Below are positions 25,206-34,846 of a DNA stretch of 64,000 nt, in pieces. Below the pieces are notes generated by a model, which saw nothing but the letters and a program-made list of their open reading frames with translations, was not told the DNA's origin and did not search any database. A program made the position numbers and the translations under genes. Source of the stretch: [Clostridium] asparagiforme DSM 15981 (lineage in GTDB: Bacteria > Bacillota > Clostridia > Lachnospirales > Lachnospiraceae); the NCBI GenBank assembly GCA_025149125.1, contig CP102272.1:3038001-3102000 (forward strand). Direction: 5' to 3'. Position 1 is the stretch's first letter, and each line of letters starts with the position of its first letter.

Positions 25206-25661
25206 GTGGAAGTTGACAAACAAAAATACGACCAATATGTCAAAGAAGTGACGCCTGTCCACAGTCTGGGTAAGAGTATGGCCTGCGCCTTTTTAGTGGG
25301 TGGAATCATCTGCTGTCTGGGCCAGTTTTTCAACACCTTTATGACGGACAAGATGGGGATGGAGAAGGAGGCTGCGGCGGCATGGACCTCCCTGGAGCTG
25401 ATTTTCCTCAGCGTGATCCTCACCGGGCTCAATATTTACCAAAAACTGGTAAAGTTCGGCGGCGCCGGTGCCCTGGTGCCCATCACCGGCTTTGCCAACT
25501 CCGTGGCCGCTCCGGCCCTGGAATTTCACGCCGAGGGCGAGGTGTTCGGCGTGGGCTGCAAGATCTTTACCATCGCCGGGCCGGTGATCCTCTACGGGGT
25601 GCTGACCAGCTGGGTGTTGGGGCTGGGGTACTGGATGCTCACATCCCTGGGAATTTTATAG
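25206..25661 (+). CDS. spoVAC: Stage V sporulation protein AC
   Basis: GTG start with AAAGGAG upstream. 151 residues with about four membrane helices. The start EVDKQKYDQYVKEVTPVHSL and GGAGALVPITGFANSVAAPALE are family features. SpoVAC is described as a mechanosensitive-type component of the DPA channel in the spore inner membrane. It is followed 70 bases later by spoVAD. Confidence 0.96.
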   Translation: MEVDKQKYDQYVKEVTPVHSLGKSMACAFLVGGIICCLGQFFNTFMTDKMGMEKEAAAAWTSLELIFLSVILTGLNIYQKLVKFGGAGALVPITGFANSVAAPALEFHAEGEVFGVGCKIFTIAGPVILYGVLTSWVLGLGYWMLTSLGIL

Positions 25662-25731
25662 AGGAAAAAACGACATGGCCGCCTTCCGGAAAAGGGACGG
25701 CAAAACGATAATAAAGATGAGGTGAATGTTA

Positions 25732-26754
25732 ATGGGAGAAATGAAAGGAAAGGCCAGTCTGGAATTTGAGCATCCGCCGGTGATCGTCAGCGCGGCCTCG
25801 GTGGTTGGCAAAAAGGAAGGGGAGGGCCCTCTGGGGCCGCTCTTCGACCAGGTGGAGCAGGACGACATGTGCGGCAAGGACAACTGGGAGCAGGCGGAGA
25901 GCGCCCTGCAGAAACAGGCCGCGGACAAGGCCATTGAGAAGGGCGGGCTGCGCAAAACAGACCTGCGATACCTGTTTGCCGGGGACCTGCTGGGACAGCT
26001 GATCGCCACCTCCTTCGGAACGGTGGATTTAGAAGTCCCCCTGTTCGGGCTTTACGGCGCCTGCTCCACCATGGGCGAGGCCTTAAGTCTGGGAGCCATG
26101 GCCGTGAACGCGGGCTACGCGAATCAGGTGCTGGCCATGGCCTCCAGCCACTTCGCCACAGCGGAGAAGGAGTTCCGCTTCCCGCTGGCGTACGGCAACC
26201 AGCGCCCCATGTCCGCCACCTGGACGGTCACCGGGGCCGGGTGCGTGGCTCTGGCCGGGGATCGGAAGGAGGGGCTTGCCAAGATCACGGGAATCACCAC
26301 GGGCCGCATGGTGGACATGGGGACCAAGGACTCCATGAACATGGGCGCGGCCATGGCTCCGGCGGCTTTCCATACCATCGAGCAGAACCTGGAGGATTTC
26401 CAGGTCAACGAAACCTGGTACGACAAGATCATCACCGGGGACTTGGGCGAGATCGGGCGGACCATTCTGCTGGATTTCATGAAGAATAAAGGCCGGGATC
26501 TCAGCGAGCTTCACATGGACTGCGGAATGGAAATTTATGATAAGGAGCAGCAGGACACCCATGCAGGCGGAAGCGGCTGCGGTTGCTCCGCAGTGACGCT
26601 GTGCTCTTATATTCTGCCGAAAATCCAGGACGGCACCTGGAAACGGGTGCTGTTTGTGCCCACCGGGGCGCTTTTGTCCAACATCAGCTTCAACGAAGGA
26701 CAGAGCATACCGGGGATCGCGCACGCGGTTGTCATCGAGCACATCGACGGTTAA
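25732..26754 (+). CDS. spoVAD: Stage V sporulation protein AD
   Basis: Thiolase-like fold protein of 340 residues, which binds dipicolinic acid in the SpoVA complex. It contains LFGLYGACSTMGEALSLGAM near 105 and FNEGQSIPGIAHAV near the end. ATG 25732 (8 bases after GAGGTG) is preferred to ATG 25726, which is only two bases from it. Thirteen bases separate it from spoVAE. Confidence 0.97.
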   Translation: MGEMKGKASLEFEHPPVIVSAASVVGKKEGEGPLGPLFDQVEQDDMCGKDNWEQAESALQKQAADKAIEKGGLRKTDLRYLFAGDLLGQLIATSFGTVDLEVPLFGLYGACSTMGEALSLGAMAVNAGYANQVLAMASSHFATAEKEFRFPLAYGNQRPMSATWTVTGAGCVALAGDRKEGLAKITGITTGRMVDMGTKDSMNMGAAMAPAAFHTIEQNLEDFQVNETWYDKIITGDLGEIGRTILLDFMKNKGRDLSELHMDCGMEIYDKEQQDTHAGGSGCGCSAVTLCSYILPKIQDGTWKRVLFVPTGALLSNISFNEGQSIPGIAHAVVIEHIDG

Positions 26755-26766
26755 GGAGGCAAAACA

Positions 26767-27120
26767 ATGGATTATGTAAAAGCATTTCTGGTGGGCGGAA
26801 TCATCTGCGCCCTGGTGCAGATCCTGATGGAGAAGACAAAGCTGATGCCGGGCCGCATCATGGTGCTGTTGGTGGTCAGCGGCGCGATTCTGGGCTGCAT
26901 CGGCTTATACCAGCCCTTTGTGGAGTGGGCGGGAGCGGGAGCCTCCGTACCCCTTCTGGGCTTTGGAAACGCTCTGTGGAAGGGCGTGATGGAAGGCGTG
27001 GGCAAGGACGGGCTTCTGGGCGTGTTTAAAGGCGGTTTCACCGCCGGATCCGCCGGAATCTGCGGGGCCCTGGTGTTCGGCTACCTGGCCAGCCTGGTGT
27101 TTAAGCCGAAAATGAAATAG
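26767..27120 (+). CDS. spoVAE: Stage V sporulation protein AE
   Basis: 117 residues with three or four membrane helices (VKAFLVGGIICALVQILME; AGASVPLLGFGNALWKGVM). SpoVAE completes the DPA channel with SpoVAC and SpoVAD. The ribosome site is AAGGAGG. Last clear member of the operon; no strong terminator follows. Confidence 0.96.
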   Translation: MDYVKAFLVGGIICALVQILMEKTKLMPGRIMVLLVVSGAILGCIGLYQPFVEWAGAGASVPLLGFGNALWKGVMEGVGKDGLLGVFKGGFTAGSAGICGALVFGYLASLVFKPKMK

Positions 27121-27141
27121 AGCAGGAACGGTAAATTTTGA

Positions 27142-27170
27142 TTGAAACAGGCGGCTAAAGCCGTTATAAT
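27142..27170 (+). promoter_or_regulatory. Sigma-A promoter of the receiver-protein gene
   Basis: TTGAAA, 17-bp spacer, TATAAT. The leader after it contains GC-rich arms GCGCGGC and GCCGCGC (about 27179-27227) and a GGCAG/CTGCC stem, so the mRNA leader is strongly folded. Confidence 0.88.
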
Positions 27171-27287
27171 AGAGAATAGCGCGGCCCGCCCGGTAAGCAA
27201 GAGCGGGCTGTTTGCCTGCCGCGCCCTGATTGGGAAGGGGCACGGCAGGGGGAATCTGCCAAATGATAAGGGGATATGGGAGGAACA

Positions 27288-27662
27288 ATGAGTATCAGAA
27301 CCGTAATTGTGGACAATGATCCGGAGCTGCTTGACAAGCTGACCGGCATTTTGGAGGACACGGAGGAGATCGAGCTGCGGGGAAGGTTCGAACACCCGGC
27401 GGACGTGCTTGCCATTGTGGAGCGGGAGCCGGTGGATTTGGTGTTTTCCGACGTGGTGATGCCGGATATTAGCGGGATCACCCTGGCGGCCCGGCTGGCG
27501 GAGGTTTCCCACCCGCCCAAGGTGGTGCTGCTGTCGGATATCCCGGGGCTGTCCATCAAGACCTGGAATATCAGGGCCTTCGGGTTTGTGCCCAAGCCGT
27601 ACACCAGGGGGGATATCGCGGGTATGGTCAGCCTGTACCGGGAGAGCGTGCAGGGCAGGTAA
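27288..27662 (+). CDS. Stand-alone response-regulator receiver protein (124 aa)
   Basis: A single CheY-like receiver domain without an output domain. Acidic residues are in VDNDPE, the phospho-acceptor is in FSDVVMPDISG near residue 50, the switch Ser in LLSD near 74, and the conserved Lys in VPKPY. It resembles the size and form of Spo0F. Start ATG 27288 follows GGGAGG; an in-frame start at 27276 is part of the ribosome site. It has its own promoter and a strong terminator, right after spoVAE. The partner kinase is not in the window. Confidence 0.85.
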   Translation: MSIRTVIVDNDPELLDKLTGILEDTEEIELRGRFEHPADVLAIVEREPVDLVFSDVVMPDISGITLAARLAEVSHPPKVVLLSDIPGLSIKTWNIRAFGFVPKPYTRGDIAGMVSLYRESVQGR

Positions 27663-27666
27663 ATGT

Positions 27667-27692
27667 AGGGGAGGGGGAACCTCCCCTTTTTC
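27667..27692 (+). terminator. Terminator after the receiver gene
   Basis: AGGGGAGG/CCTCCCCT with a five-base loop and a T run. Confidence 0.95.
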
Positions 27693-27730
27693 AGTATGAC
27701 GGGCCCTTCGCCGCCCACCCTGTCCTGGTT

Positions 27731-28201
27731 TTACCGCACCTTGTCCAACAGCTCCATCAGCTGTTTGCCAAAATGCCACTGTTTCACCTGGCCGATGACG
27801 ATCATAATCAGGCTGATCAGAATGACCACATTGCGGCGGACGGAGTCCGGGGCGGTCAGCATACCGATCAGAGAGCCGGTGCCGGCCCCGGTGAGAAAGT
27901 CGATCAGTTTATATTCCCGTCGCATCCGCCGGGCCTGGTCCAGGGAGAGCAGCAGATTGTTGTCGGCCTGCTGCCTGAAATCCGCCTCATCCAATCGCCT
28001 GCCGCTGATCATTTCATTGATATTCACATCCAATACGGCGCACAGGGACTGAAGGACTGCCAGATCGGGCATATAGTTGCCGTTCTCCCATCTGGAAATG
28101 GTCTTGTTGGTCACGCCCAGCAGGTCCCCCAGCTGCGCCTGGGTCAATGATTTTTCTTTTCGCAGTTCTGCGATAAATTTTCCGGTTTGCACTTGATCCA
28201 A
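27731..28201 (-). CDS. XRE-family helix-turn-helix protein with C-terminal membrane helix
   Basis: The helix-turn-helix lies at residues 9-62 (LTQAQLGDLLGVTNKTISRWENG). A linker follows, then one hydrophobic segment near 125-142 (NVVILISLIMIVIG), so it may be a membrane-tethered regulator. The start is TTG at 28199-28201, backed by AAGGAGGTGATC, almost complete complementarity to the 16S 3' end. It lies between convergent plus-strand genes and a penicillin-binding protein gene on the same strand, after that gene's terminator. Target unknown. Confidence 0.85.
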   Translation of the reverse strand: MDQVQTGKFIAELRKEKSLTQAQLGDLLGVTNKTISRWENGNYMPDLAVLQSLCAVLDVNINEMISGRRLDEADFRQQADNNLLLSLDQARRMRREYKLIDFLTGAGTGSLIGMLTAPDSVRRNVVILISLIMIVIGQVKQWHFGKQLMELLDKVR

Positions 28202-28273
28202 GAGATCACCTCCTTGAGAGAGATCGTACCACAGGGAGCGCTTTTTGTATTCCCCACAGACAGCGAATTGCTG

Positions 28274-28320
28274 AAAAAAAGACTGCTCTCAGAAATTCGC
28301 AAGGAATAGCTGAGAGCAGT
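28274..28320 (-). terminator. Terminator of the penicillin-binding protein gene
   Basis: Arms ACTGCTCTCAG and CTGAGAGCAGT, followed on the minus strand by seven T. Confidence 0.94.
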
Positions 28321-28323
28321 TCT

Positions 28324-31017
28324 CTACTGGATTCCGGGTCCGTATTCGGAGGAGGTCTCCCTGGAGGGCTGATAGCCCGGTCCCAGGGGGATCTCATATC
28401 CCGGTGACTCTCCGCCGTTTGATTCATTGGGCGGAACGATAATGGTGGAGGCATCCGTGTGGATCGGACACTCTCCGGGGATCGCGAAGTAGGAATCGTC
28501 CGTGGTCCCGTCCTCGCCGCTTGGGAGAACCATACAGATCCGCGTGGTCTTCTCCGGGCAGAAGGGAGTGGGGCGCATGCCGGACTCAGCGCACACCGTC
28601 ACGGCTACGTGCTTGTCGCAGACCTCCGTGGGCGCGGTTCCCTTGGCGAAATACTCGGTGTACACCGCATTGCCTCTGGGATCGTGGTCGCAGACGCCGG
28701 AGACGGCGCGTTTGCCGGATTTGCGGCAGATCTGCGCGGTCTCGATGCTGTCCGGGATCACAAAGCCCGGATCGGAAAGACCCTCGTGGATCCGGTTCAT
28801 GATTTTGCGCCAGATCGCCTTGTGGAAGGAGGTACCGCCGTTATTGACACTGCCGTCCTTTAACTTCTGGTTGCTGTCGCAACCGCCCCAGATGCCCGCC
28901 GTGTAATAGGGCGTGAAACCCTCAAACCAGACGTCCACATTGTTGGTGGTGGTGCCGCTCTTTCCTGCGGTGGTCATATTGTTTAAAGCCGCCGCCGTAC
29001 CGGTCGCGCTGATGGGGGAAACGCCCGGGCGCATAAACTTCCGGTTGCCCTTCATCACGTCGGTCATGGCGTCCGTCAGCAGGAAGGCGGTGGAATCCTT
29101 TAACACCTGGCGCGTCTCAGGCTGATTGTCGATGAGCACCTTGCCGTTGTGGTCCAGAATCTTGGTGTAGAACCGGGGACGGATGTAGGTGCCGCCGTTG
29201 GCGATGGAGGCGTAGGCCGCCGTTAAATCCAGGTTGGTGGTGCCAAGAGTCAGGCCGCCCAGAGCGGTAGCCGCGCCCAGATCGGTCTTGGTCATGGTGG
29301 AAATGCCCATATTTTCCGCATACTCCACGCCCAGCTGGGGTGTCACGGTCTCCATCAGGCAGCGCACGGCTACGATGTTCATGGAATAAATGATGCCGTC
29401 CCGGATGCTGGAGTAGCCGGTGTAACCACGGCTTTCGCCCCACCAGTTGCGGAAGGACTTCGTGCCAACGGTGTAGGGGGCGTCGTAGTAGACTGTTCCC
29501 AGGGTGGCGCCGCAGGCATCCAAGGCCGGCGCGAAAGCTGAGATCACCTTGAAGGTGGAACCGGGCTGCCGCGGCACGTTGGTGGCGCGGTTTAAGGTCA
29601 GACTGTCTTTTTTCTCACCGCGTCCGCCGCTTATGGCGATCACCTCGCCGGTGTGCTGGTCGATGAGCACGAAGGAAGCCTGAGGCTGAAGATTGGTGTT
29701 CAGGCGCTCGCCGATCACCTCATCACCCTCTTTTAACAGCCATGCCTTGTACTGGTCGATGTCCTGCTGAAGGGCGTCGGTGCTGGTGTAGAGCCCGTTG
29801 AAGTTCCTGTCTCCCAGCACGGATTTGCGCCACGCCTCCACGTTCTTGTTGGAGTAGTGCTGGGTGTCGCCGTTTGCGTGGGTGACGGAGAGGCGGTACT
29901 CCATGGAATACTTGGCCGCGTCATAGTTGTCCGGGTTGTTGATCTCCTCGTCCACAATGGCCTGGATGTCCGGGTCCTGGGTCGTGTAGATCTGCAGGCC
30001 ACCGGAGTAGAGCAGGTTGCTGGCCTGGCTCTCCGTATAGTCCAGCTTTTCCATCAGGTCCTGTATCACCTGCTCGATCAGCTCGTCCGTGAAATAGCTG
30101 TAGGGATTGACGCTCTCTTTTTTTACCGCGTCCACGTTCTGGATGCGGCTGTAGACGTCGTCGGCCAGGGCCTCTTCCTGCTGGGCTTTTGTGATTTTTT
30201 TCTGCTCGTACATGTACTGCAGTACGATAGCCCGGCGTTCCGCATTGGCCTCGGCCCCAGTGATGGGATTTAAGCGGGAGGGGTTTTTGGTGATGGAGGC
30301 TAACACCGCGCACTCCGATAAGGTCAGGTCGGAGACTTCTTTATTAAAATAGCGCCGCGCAGCCACCTTCACGCCCAGGGTGTTGCTTCCTAAGTTGATG
30401 GTGTTTAAGTAGCTGGTGATGATCTGTTTTTTGGTGTCCTCCTTGCTCATGCCGGAGTTTTTCTCCAGCTGCACGGCAAGGTACTGCTCCTGAAGCTTTC
30501 GCTCGATGCGGGGACCCCAGCCGGACTCCATGCCGCCGGCAAATACGTTGTTTTTGATCAGCTGCTGGGTGATGGTGCTTCCGCCGCCGGCGTAATCGTC
30601 GCTGATCAGGCCCTTGGCCGCGCGGGCGATGGAACGGATGTCAATGCCGTTGTGGGACCAGAAACGAGAGTCCTCGATGGCCACAAAGGCGTTGACCAGG
30701 TCCGGAGGAAGCTCGTCGTAGGTGGCGGCCTCACGGTTGGAACCGCTGGTCACCAGGGTATCGGTCAGATTGCCCTTTGCATCGTAGATGGTGGTGGCAA
30801 ACCGGTCCGGCTGTATGTTCAGGATGTCCACGGTGGGCGCATTGTCGATGATTCCCTTGACCATGCCAAACCCGATGCTGGCCCCCACCACCACACAGAA
30901 TAAGAACAGCACAAACAGCGCCTTGAATATGTTTAAAAACAGCTTGGACGTATATTTGGCTGACTTTGAGTGAAGAGACTTGAGCCTGCGCTCTGTCTCA
31001 TACTTCCCATAGTTCAT
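28324..31017 (-). CDS. Class A penicillin-binding protein (PBP1A-like)
   Basis: Bifunctional peptidoglycan synthase. One N-terminal membrane helix (about 28-52). A glycosyltransferase domain follows (EDSRFWSHNGIDIRSIAR near 110; GGSTITQQLIKN near 145). The transpeptidase domain has SxxK in PGSTFKVISAF near 480, SMN near 540 and KSGTTTN near 690. The C-terminal tail is long, with Cys-Asp-rich and Ser/Pro/Gly-rich segments ending SSEYGPGIQ. 897 residues, normal for Clostridia. Start ATG 31017 follows AAAGGAGC; a promoter is seen at 31130-31158. It acts at the outer face of the membrane. Confidence 0.95.
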   Translation of the reverse strand: MNYGKYETERRLKSLHSKSAKYTSKLFLNIFKALFVLFLFCVVVGASIGFGMVKGIIDNAPTVDILNIQPDRFATTIYDAKGNLTDTLVTSGSNREAATYDELPPDLVNAFVAIEDSRFWSHNGIDIRSIARAAKGLISDDYAGGGSTITQQLIKNNVFAGGMESGWGPRIERKLQEQYLAVQLEKNSGMSKEDTKKQIITSYLNTINLGSNTLGVKVAARRYFNKEVSDLTLSECAVLASITKNPSRLNPITGAEANAERRAIVLQYMYEQKKITKAQQEEALADDVYSRIQNVDAVKKESVNPYSYFTDELIEQVIQDLMEKLDYTESQASNLLYSGGLQIYTTQDPDIQAIVDEEINNPDNYDAAKYSMEYRLSVTHANGDTQHYSNKNVEAWRKSVLGDRNFNGLYTSTDALQQDIDQYKAWLLKEGDEVIGERLNTNLQPQASFVLIDQHTGEVIAISGGRGEKKDSLTLNRATNVPRQPGSTFKVISAFAPALDACGATLGTVYYDAPYTVGTKSFRNWWGESRGYTGYSSIRDGIIYSMNIVAVRCLMETVTPQLGVEYAENMGISTMTKTDLGAATALGGLTLGTTNLDLTAAYASIANGGTYIRPRFYTKILDHNGKVLIDNQPETRQVLKDSTAFLLTDAMTDVMKGNRKFMRPGVSPISATGTAAALNNMTTAGKSGTTTNNVDVWFEGFTPYYTAGIWGGCDSNQKLKDGSVNNGGTSFHKAIWRKIMNRIHEGLSDPGFVIPDSIETAQICRKSGKRAVSGVCDHDPRGNAVYTEYFAKGTAPTEVCDKHVAVTVCAESGMRPTPFCPEKTTRICMVLPSGEDGTTDDSYFAIPGECPIHTDASTIIVPPNESNGGESPGYEIPLGPGYQPSRETSSEYGPGIQ

Positions 31018-31129
31018 GAAACTGCTCCTTTTATGTTCGTTCTTGGAGGCGTGTCCGCAAATGGTCCGGGCCGGGACTGTGCCGGAATGTGGGTTTCCGA
31101 ACGGCCAAATGACCTCACCAAGTGCTCAT

Positions 31130-31158
31130 ATTATACAACAGTTTATCGGAAATGAAAA
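31130..31158 (-). promoter_or_regulatory. Sigma-A promoter of the penicillin-binding protein gene
   Basis: On the minus strand, TTTTCA, 17-bp spacer, TATAAT. The leader to the start codon is about 105 bases. Confidence 0.65.
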
Positions 31159-31270
31159 GGATTAAATAAGCCCTTGTCATCCGGGGTTATCTATATTATG
31201 ATTAAATTTATGAGTATTTAGACAAAAAGTGGGAAAATAATACCTGAAAATGTAAAAAGGAGCGGAATAA

Positions 31271-31927
31271 GTGGAAGAAGCCTACAAAATACTATACAGG
31301 GGCGGAAGCGGGGAGATTACGGAGAAGAAGTCGCGGTTTATCGCGGATTTAAAGCCTGTGTCAAGCGAGGAGGAAGCCCTTGCATTTATCGAGGAGATAC
31401 GGAAAAAATACTGGGACGCCAGACATCACTGCTACGTCTACCGCATCGGGGAGCGCAGCCAGACGGTGCGGTTCTCAGACGACGGGGAACCGGCCCAGAC
31501 CGCGGGAAAGCCCATGCTGGACGTGCTGGCGGGCCGGGATATCCACGACGTGTGCGCGGTGGTTACCCGGTATTTCGGAGGCACCCTGCTAGGCACCGGC
31601 GGCCTGGTGCGGGCTTACTCCCAGGCGGTCCAGGCGGGCCTGGAAAACTGCCTGGTGGTGGAGAAACGCCCGGGCGTGCGCCTGAGCGTGGACACGGATT
31701 ACAACAGCGTGGGAAAGATCCAGTACATTGCCGCCCAGACGGGCATCACGGCCCTGGAGAGCGTCTACACGGACCGGGCCAGCTTCACCTACATGGTGCC
31801 AGAGGAGCAGGCGGAGGACTTTGAGGCCCAGCTCACCGAGGCCACGGCCGGGCGGGCCGTTCTGCACAGGTCCGAAACGGTTTATTACGGTTTGGCGGAG
31901 GGAGAGCTGATCCTGTTCGAAAAATAG
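31271..31927 (+). CDS. YigZ/IMPACT-family protein
   Basis: 218 residues. UPF0029 signatures FSDDGEPAQTAGKPMLDVL near 70 and YFGGTLLGTGGLVRAYS near 100, plus a C-terminal DUF1949-type domain. GTG start with AAAGGAG 11 bases upstream. The bacterial family is tied to translation regulation, but its exact activity is not settled. It lies just before typA. Confidence 0.92.
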   Translation: MEEAYKILYRGGSGEITEKKSRFIADLKPVSSEEEALAFIEEIRKKYWDARHHCYVYRIGERSQTVRFSDDGEPAQTAGKPMLDVLAGRDIHDVCAVVTRYFGGTLLGTGGLVRAYSQAVQAGLENCLVVEKRPGVRLSVDTDYNSVGKIQYIAAQTGITALESVYTDRASFTYMVPEEQAEDFEAQLTEATAGRAVLHRSETVYYGLAEGELILFEK

Positions 31928-31958
31928 AGGAAAATACAGGCGCGGGCCTAATTTTTCC

Positions 31959-31987
31959 TTGCAATCCGGGAATACCAATGTTATACT
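31959..31987 (+). promoter_or_regulatory. Sigma-A promoter of typA
   Basis: TTGCAA, 17-bp spacer, TATACT, followed by a leader of about 70 bases. Confidence 0.8.
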
Positions 31988-32063
31988 AGTAAACCGTGAC
32001 AAATGTGTATATAAATAAGTAGATACCCGATTTTATCTGTAAAGTGAAGGAAGAGTACGCAGT

Positions 32064-33893
32064 ATGAAAATGAAAAGAGAAGATATTCGAAACATTGCAA
32101 TTATCGCCCACGTAGACCACGGCAAGACCACCCTGGTGGATCAGCTGCTGCGTCAGAGCGGCGTGTTCAGGGCCAACCAGGAGGTGCAGGAGCGCGTGAT
32201 GGACTCCAACGACATCGAGCGGGAGCGCGGCATCACCATCCTGTCCAAGAACACGGCGGTGTATTATAAAGACACCAAGATCAACATCATCGACACCCCC
32301 GGACACGCGGATTTCGGCGGCGAGGTGGAGCGCGTGTTAAAGATGGTGAACGGCGTAGTCCTGGTGGTGGACGCCTACGAAGGCCCCATGCCCCAGACTA
32401 AGTTCGTGCTGCAGAAGGCTTTGGAGCTGGATCTGTCCGTGATTGTGTGCGTGAACAAGATCGACCGCCCCGAGGCAAGGCCCGAGGAAGTGATCGACGA
32501 GACCCTGGAGCTGTTTATGGATCTGGACGCCTCCGACGAGCAGCTGGACTGCCCCTTTGTATTTGCCTCCGCCAGAGCCGGTTTTGCAAAGAAGGAGCTG
32601 GACGACCCGGAAGTGGACATGAGCCCGCTGTTTGAGACCATCATCAACTATATCCCCGCTCCTGAGGGGGACCCGGATGCGGAGACCCAGGTGTTAATCA
32701 GCACCATCGACTACAACGAGTACGTGGGCCGCATCGGCATCGGCAAGGTGGACAACGGCGGCCTTAAGGTCAACCAGGAGTGCGTGCTGGTGAACCACCA
32801 CGACCCGGACAAATTCAAAAAGATCAAGATCGGCAAGCTCTACGAGTTTGACGGGCTTAACCGGGTGGAGGTCCAGGAGGCGAAGATCGGCGCCATCGTG
32901 GCCATTTCCGGAATTGCGGATATCCACATCGGAGATACCATCTGTTCCCCGGCAAAGCCTGAGGCCATTCCTTTCCAGAAGATTTCCGAACCCACCATCG
33001 CCATGTACTTTATGGTCAACGACAGCCCGCTGGCCGGCCAGGAGGGAAAGTTTATCACCTCCCGCCATCTGCGCGACCGGCTGTTTCGGGAGCTGAACAC
33101 GGACGTCAGCCTGCGGGTGGAGGAGACGGACAGCGCGGACTGCTTCAAGGTGTCCGGCCGCGGCGAGCTTCATCTGTCCGTGCTGATCGAAAACATGCGC
33201 CGGGAGGGCTTTGAGTTTGCGGCCAGCAAGGCCGAGGTGCTTTACAAGTGCGACGAGCGCAACCGCAAGCTGGAGCCCATGGAGATCGCCTACATCGACG
33301 TGCCGGAGGAGTTCACCGGCGTGGTGATCCAGAAGCTGACCAGCCGTAAGGGTGAACTGCAGGGCATGAGCAAGGCGGCAGGCGGCTACACCCGCCTGGA
33401 GTTCTCCATTCCCTCCAGAGGACTGATCGGATACCGCGGTGACTTCATGACCGACACCAAGGGCAACGGCATCCTGAACACCATCTTCGACGGCTACGCT
33501 CCCTACAAGGGGGATCTGACCTACCGTCCCACCGGCTCTCTGATTGCTTTTGAGGCGGGCGAGGCCATCACCTACGGCCTGTTTAACGCTCAGGAGCGGG
33601 GCGCCCTGTTTATCACGCCCGGTACCAAGGTCTACGCCGGAATGGTGGTGGGGCAGAACCCCAAGGCCGAGGACATTGAGATCAACGTCTGCAAGACCAA
33701 GAAGCTGACCAACACCCGCTCCAGCAGCGCCGACGAGGCGTTGAAGCTGACTCCGCCCAAGATCATGAGTCTGGAGCAGTGTCTGGACTTCATCGATACC
33801 GACGAACTTTTGGAGGTGACCCCCAAGAGCCTGCGCATCCGCAAGAAGATCCTGGATCCCACCATGCGCAAGCGCGCCTCCTTCAACAAATAA
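32064..33893 (+). CDS. typA: Ribosome-binding GTPase TypA/BipA
   Basis: Translational GTPase that acts on the ribosome, linked to assembly and stress growth. G1 is [10 protein letters not shown] near 15, G2 ERGITI, G3 DTPGHADFG near 77, G4 NKID near 130. Domain II and the EF-G-like domains III and V follow, with a TypA-specific C-terminus ([21 protein letters not shown] type). 609 residues, normal. The start ATG has GAAGGAAGAG upstream. Strong promoter and terminator flank it. Confidence 0.97.
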   Translation: MKMKREDIRNIAIIAHVDHGKTTLVDQLLRQSGVFRANQEVQERVMDSNDIERERGITILSKNTAVYYKDTKINIIDTPGHADFGGEVERVLKMVNGVVLVVDAYEGPMPQTKFVLQKALELDLSVIVCVNKIDRPEARPEEVIDETLELFMDLDASDEQLDCPFVFASARAGFAKKELDDPEVDMSPLFETIINYIPAPEGDPDAETQVLISTIDYNEYVGRIGIGKVDNGGLKVNQECVLVNHHDPDKFKKIKIGKLYEFDGLNRVEVQEAKIGAIVAISGIADIHIGDTICSPAKPEAIPFQKISEPTIAMYFMVNDSPLAGQEGKFITSRHLRDRLFRELNTDVSLRVEETDSADCFKVSGRGELHLSVLIENMRREGFEFAASKAEVLYKCDERNRKLEPMEIAYIDVPEEFTGVVIQKLTSRKGELQGMSKAAGGYTRLEFSIPSRGLIGYRGDFMTDTKGNGILNTIFDGYAPYKGDLTYRPTGSLIAFEAGEAITYGLFNAQERGALFITPGTKVYAGMVVGQNPKAEDIEINVCKTKKLTNTRSSSADEALKLTPPKIMSLEQCLDFIDTDELLEVTPKSLRIRKKILDPTMRKRASFNK

Positions 33894-33915
33894 GTTCCGT
33901 TTCATCGCACAATAT

Positions 33916-33959
33916 GGCGAATCCTGTCGAAATGTTTTTCAGGATTCGCCAATTTTTTT
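33916..33959 (+). terminator. Terminator of typA
   Basis: 11-bp stem GGCGAATCCTG/CAGGATTCGCC followed by AATTTTTTT. Confidence 0.97.
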
Positions 33960-34085
33960 GGTCTATTATCCGGAATCGCCTCATAAACTATTTATGTGCC
34001 GCAGAGGGACTGCTGCGGCGGAACGAAAACGGGCGGACCTCTGTCCGCGAACAAAAATAGAATCGAAGCGAAGAGGAGAAGTACA

Positions 34086-34724
34086 ATGTCAGAAAAAATG
34101 ATTGAGAACAACAAGGTAAGCGTGATCGGAAAAATCGTATCGGGATTTACTTTCAGCCATGAGGTATTCGGCGAGGGCTTTTATATGGTGGATGTGGCGG
34201 TAAACCGCCTCAGCGAGCAGGCCGATATCATACCCTTAATGGTGTCCGAGCGGCTCATCGACGTGCATGAGGATTACATAGGCTGCACCATTGAGGCTCT
34301 GGGCCAGTTCCGCTCCTACAACCGCCATGAGGGCGTAAAAAACCGCCTGATGCTTTCCATCTTTGTGCGGGAAGTTCATTTCATGGAGGAGTTCACGGAT
34401 TACACGAAAACCAATCAGATTTTTCTGGATGGATATATCTGCAAAGCGCCTATTTACCGGAAAACCCCGCTGGGCCGGGAGATCGCCGATATTCTGCTGG
34501 CGGTGAACCGCCCATACGGCAAGTCCGACTACATACCCTGCATCTCCTGGGGAAGGAACGCGCGTTTTGCCTCCAGCTTCACCGTAGGCACCAGGGTGCG
34601 GATCTGGGGCCGGGTTCAGAGCCGGGAATACACCAAAAAGATCAGCGAGACAGAATGCGAGAAGCGCATCGCCTACGAGGTGAGCATCAGCAAACTGGAG
34701 TGCGACGAGGTGGAATCAGTTTAA
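34086..34724 (+). CDS. Tandem OB-fold single-stranded DNA-binding-like protein
   Basis: Two SSB-like OB folds, about residues 8-100 (VIGKIVSGFTFSHEVFGEGFY) and 115-205 (IFLDGYICKAPIYRKTPLGREI). The usual bacterial SSB has one OB fold and an acidic tail ending DIPF. This protein lacks that tail and ends LECDEVESV. ATG 34086 (212 residues) follows GAGGAG; the upstream frame is not used. It probably binds ssDNA as a monomer or dimer in repair, competence or replication. It lies between terminator and promoter, so it is its own unit. Confidence 0.85.
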   Translation: MSEKMIENNKVSVIGKIVSGFTFSHEVFGEGFYMVDVAVNRLSEQADIIPLMVSERLIDVHEDYIGCTIEALGQFRSYNRHEGVKNRLMLSIFVREVHFMEEFTDYTKTNQIFLDGYICKAPIYRKTPLGREIADILLAVNRPYGKSDYIPCISWGRNARFASSFTVGTRVRIWGRVQSREYTKKISETECEKRIAYEVSISKLECDEVESV

Positions 34725-34817
34725 AAGCCGCCTACAAGCAAGCTTGACGCGGCTTCCCGCGCCAATTTTCCCGCCGTCTGAACCGTTACGAAAAATTAAA
34801 AAAAATGTAAGAAAAGT

Positions 34818-34846
34818 TTGCAAAAACAGAAAAACTGTGCTATTAT
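34818..34846 (+). promoter_or_regulatory. Sigma-A promoter before the CobA/BtuR-like gene
   Basis: TTGCAA, 17-bp spacer, TATTAT. An AAGCCGC/GCGGCTT stem further upstream (about 34729-34757) may be the end of the previous transcript. Confidence 0.75.
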
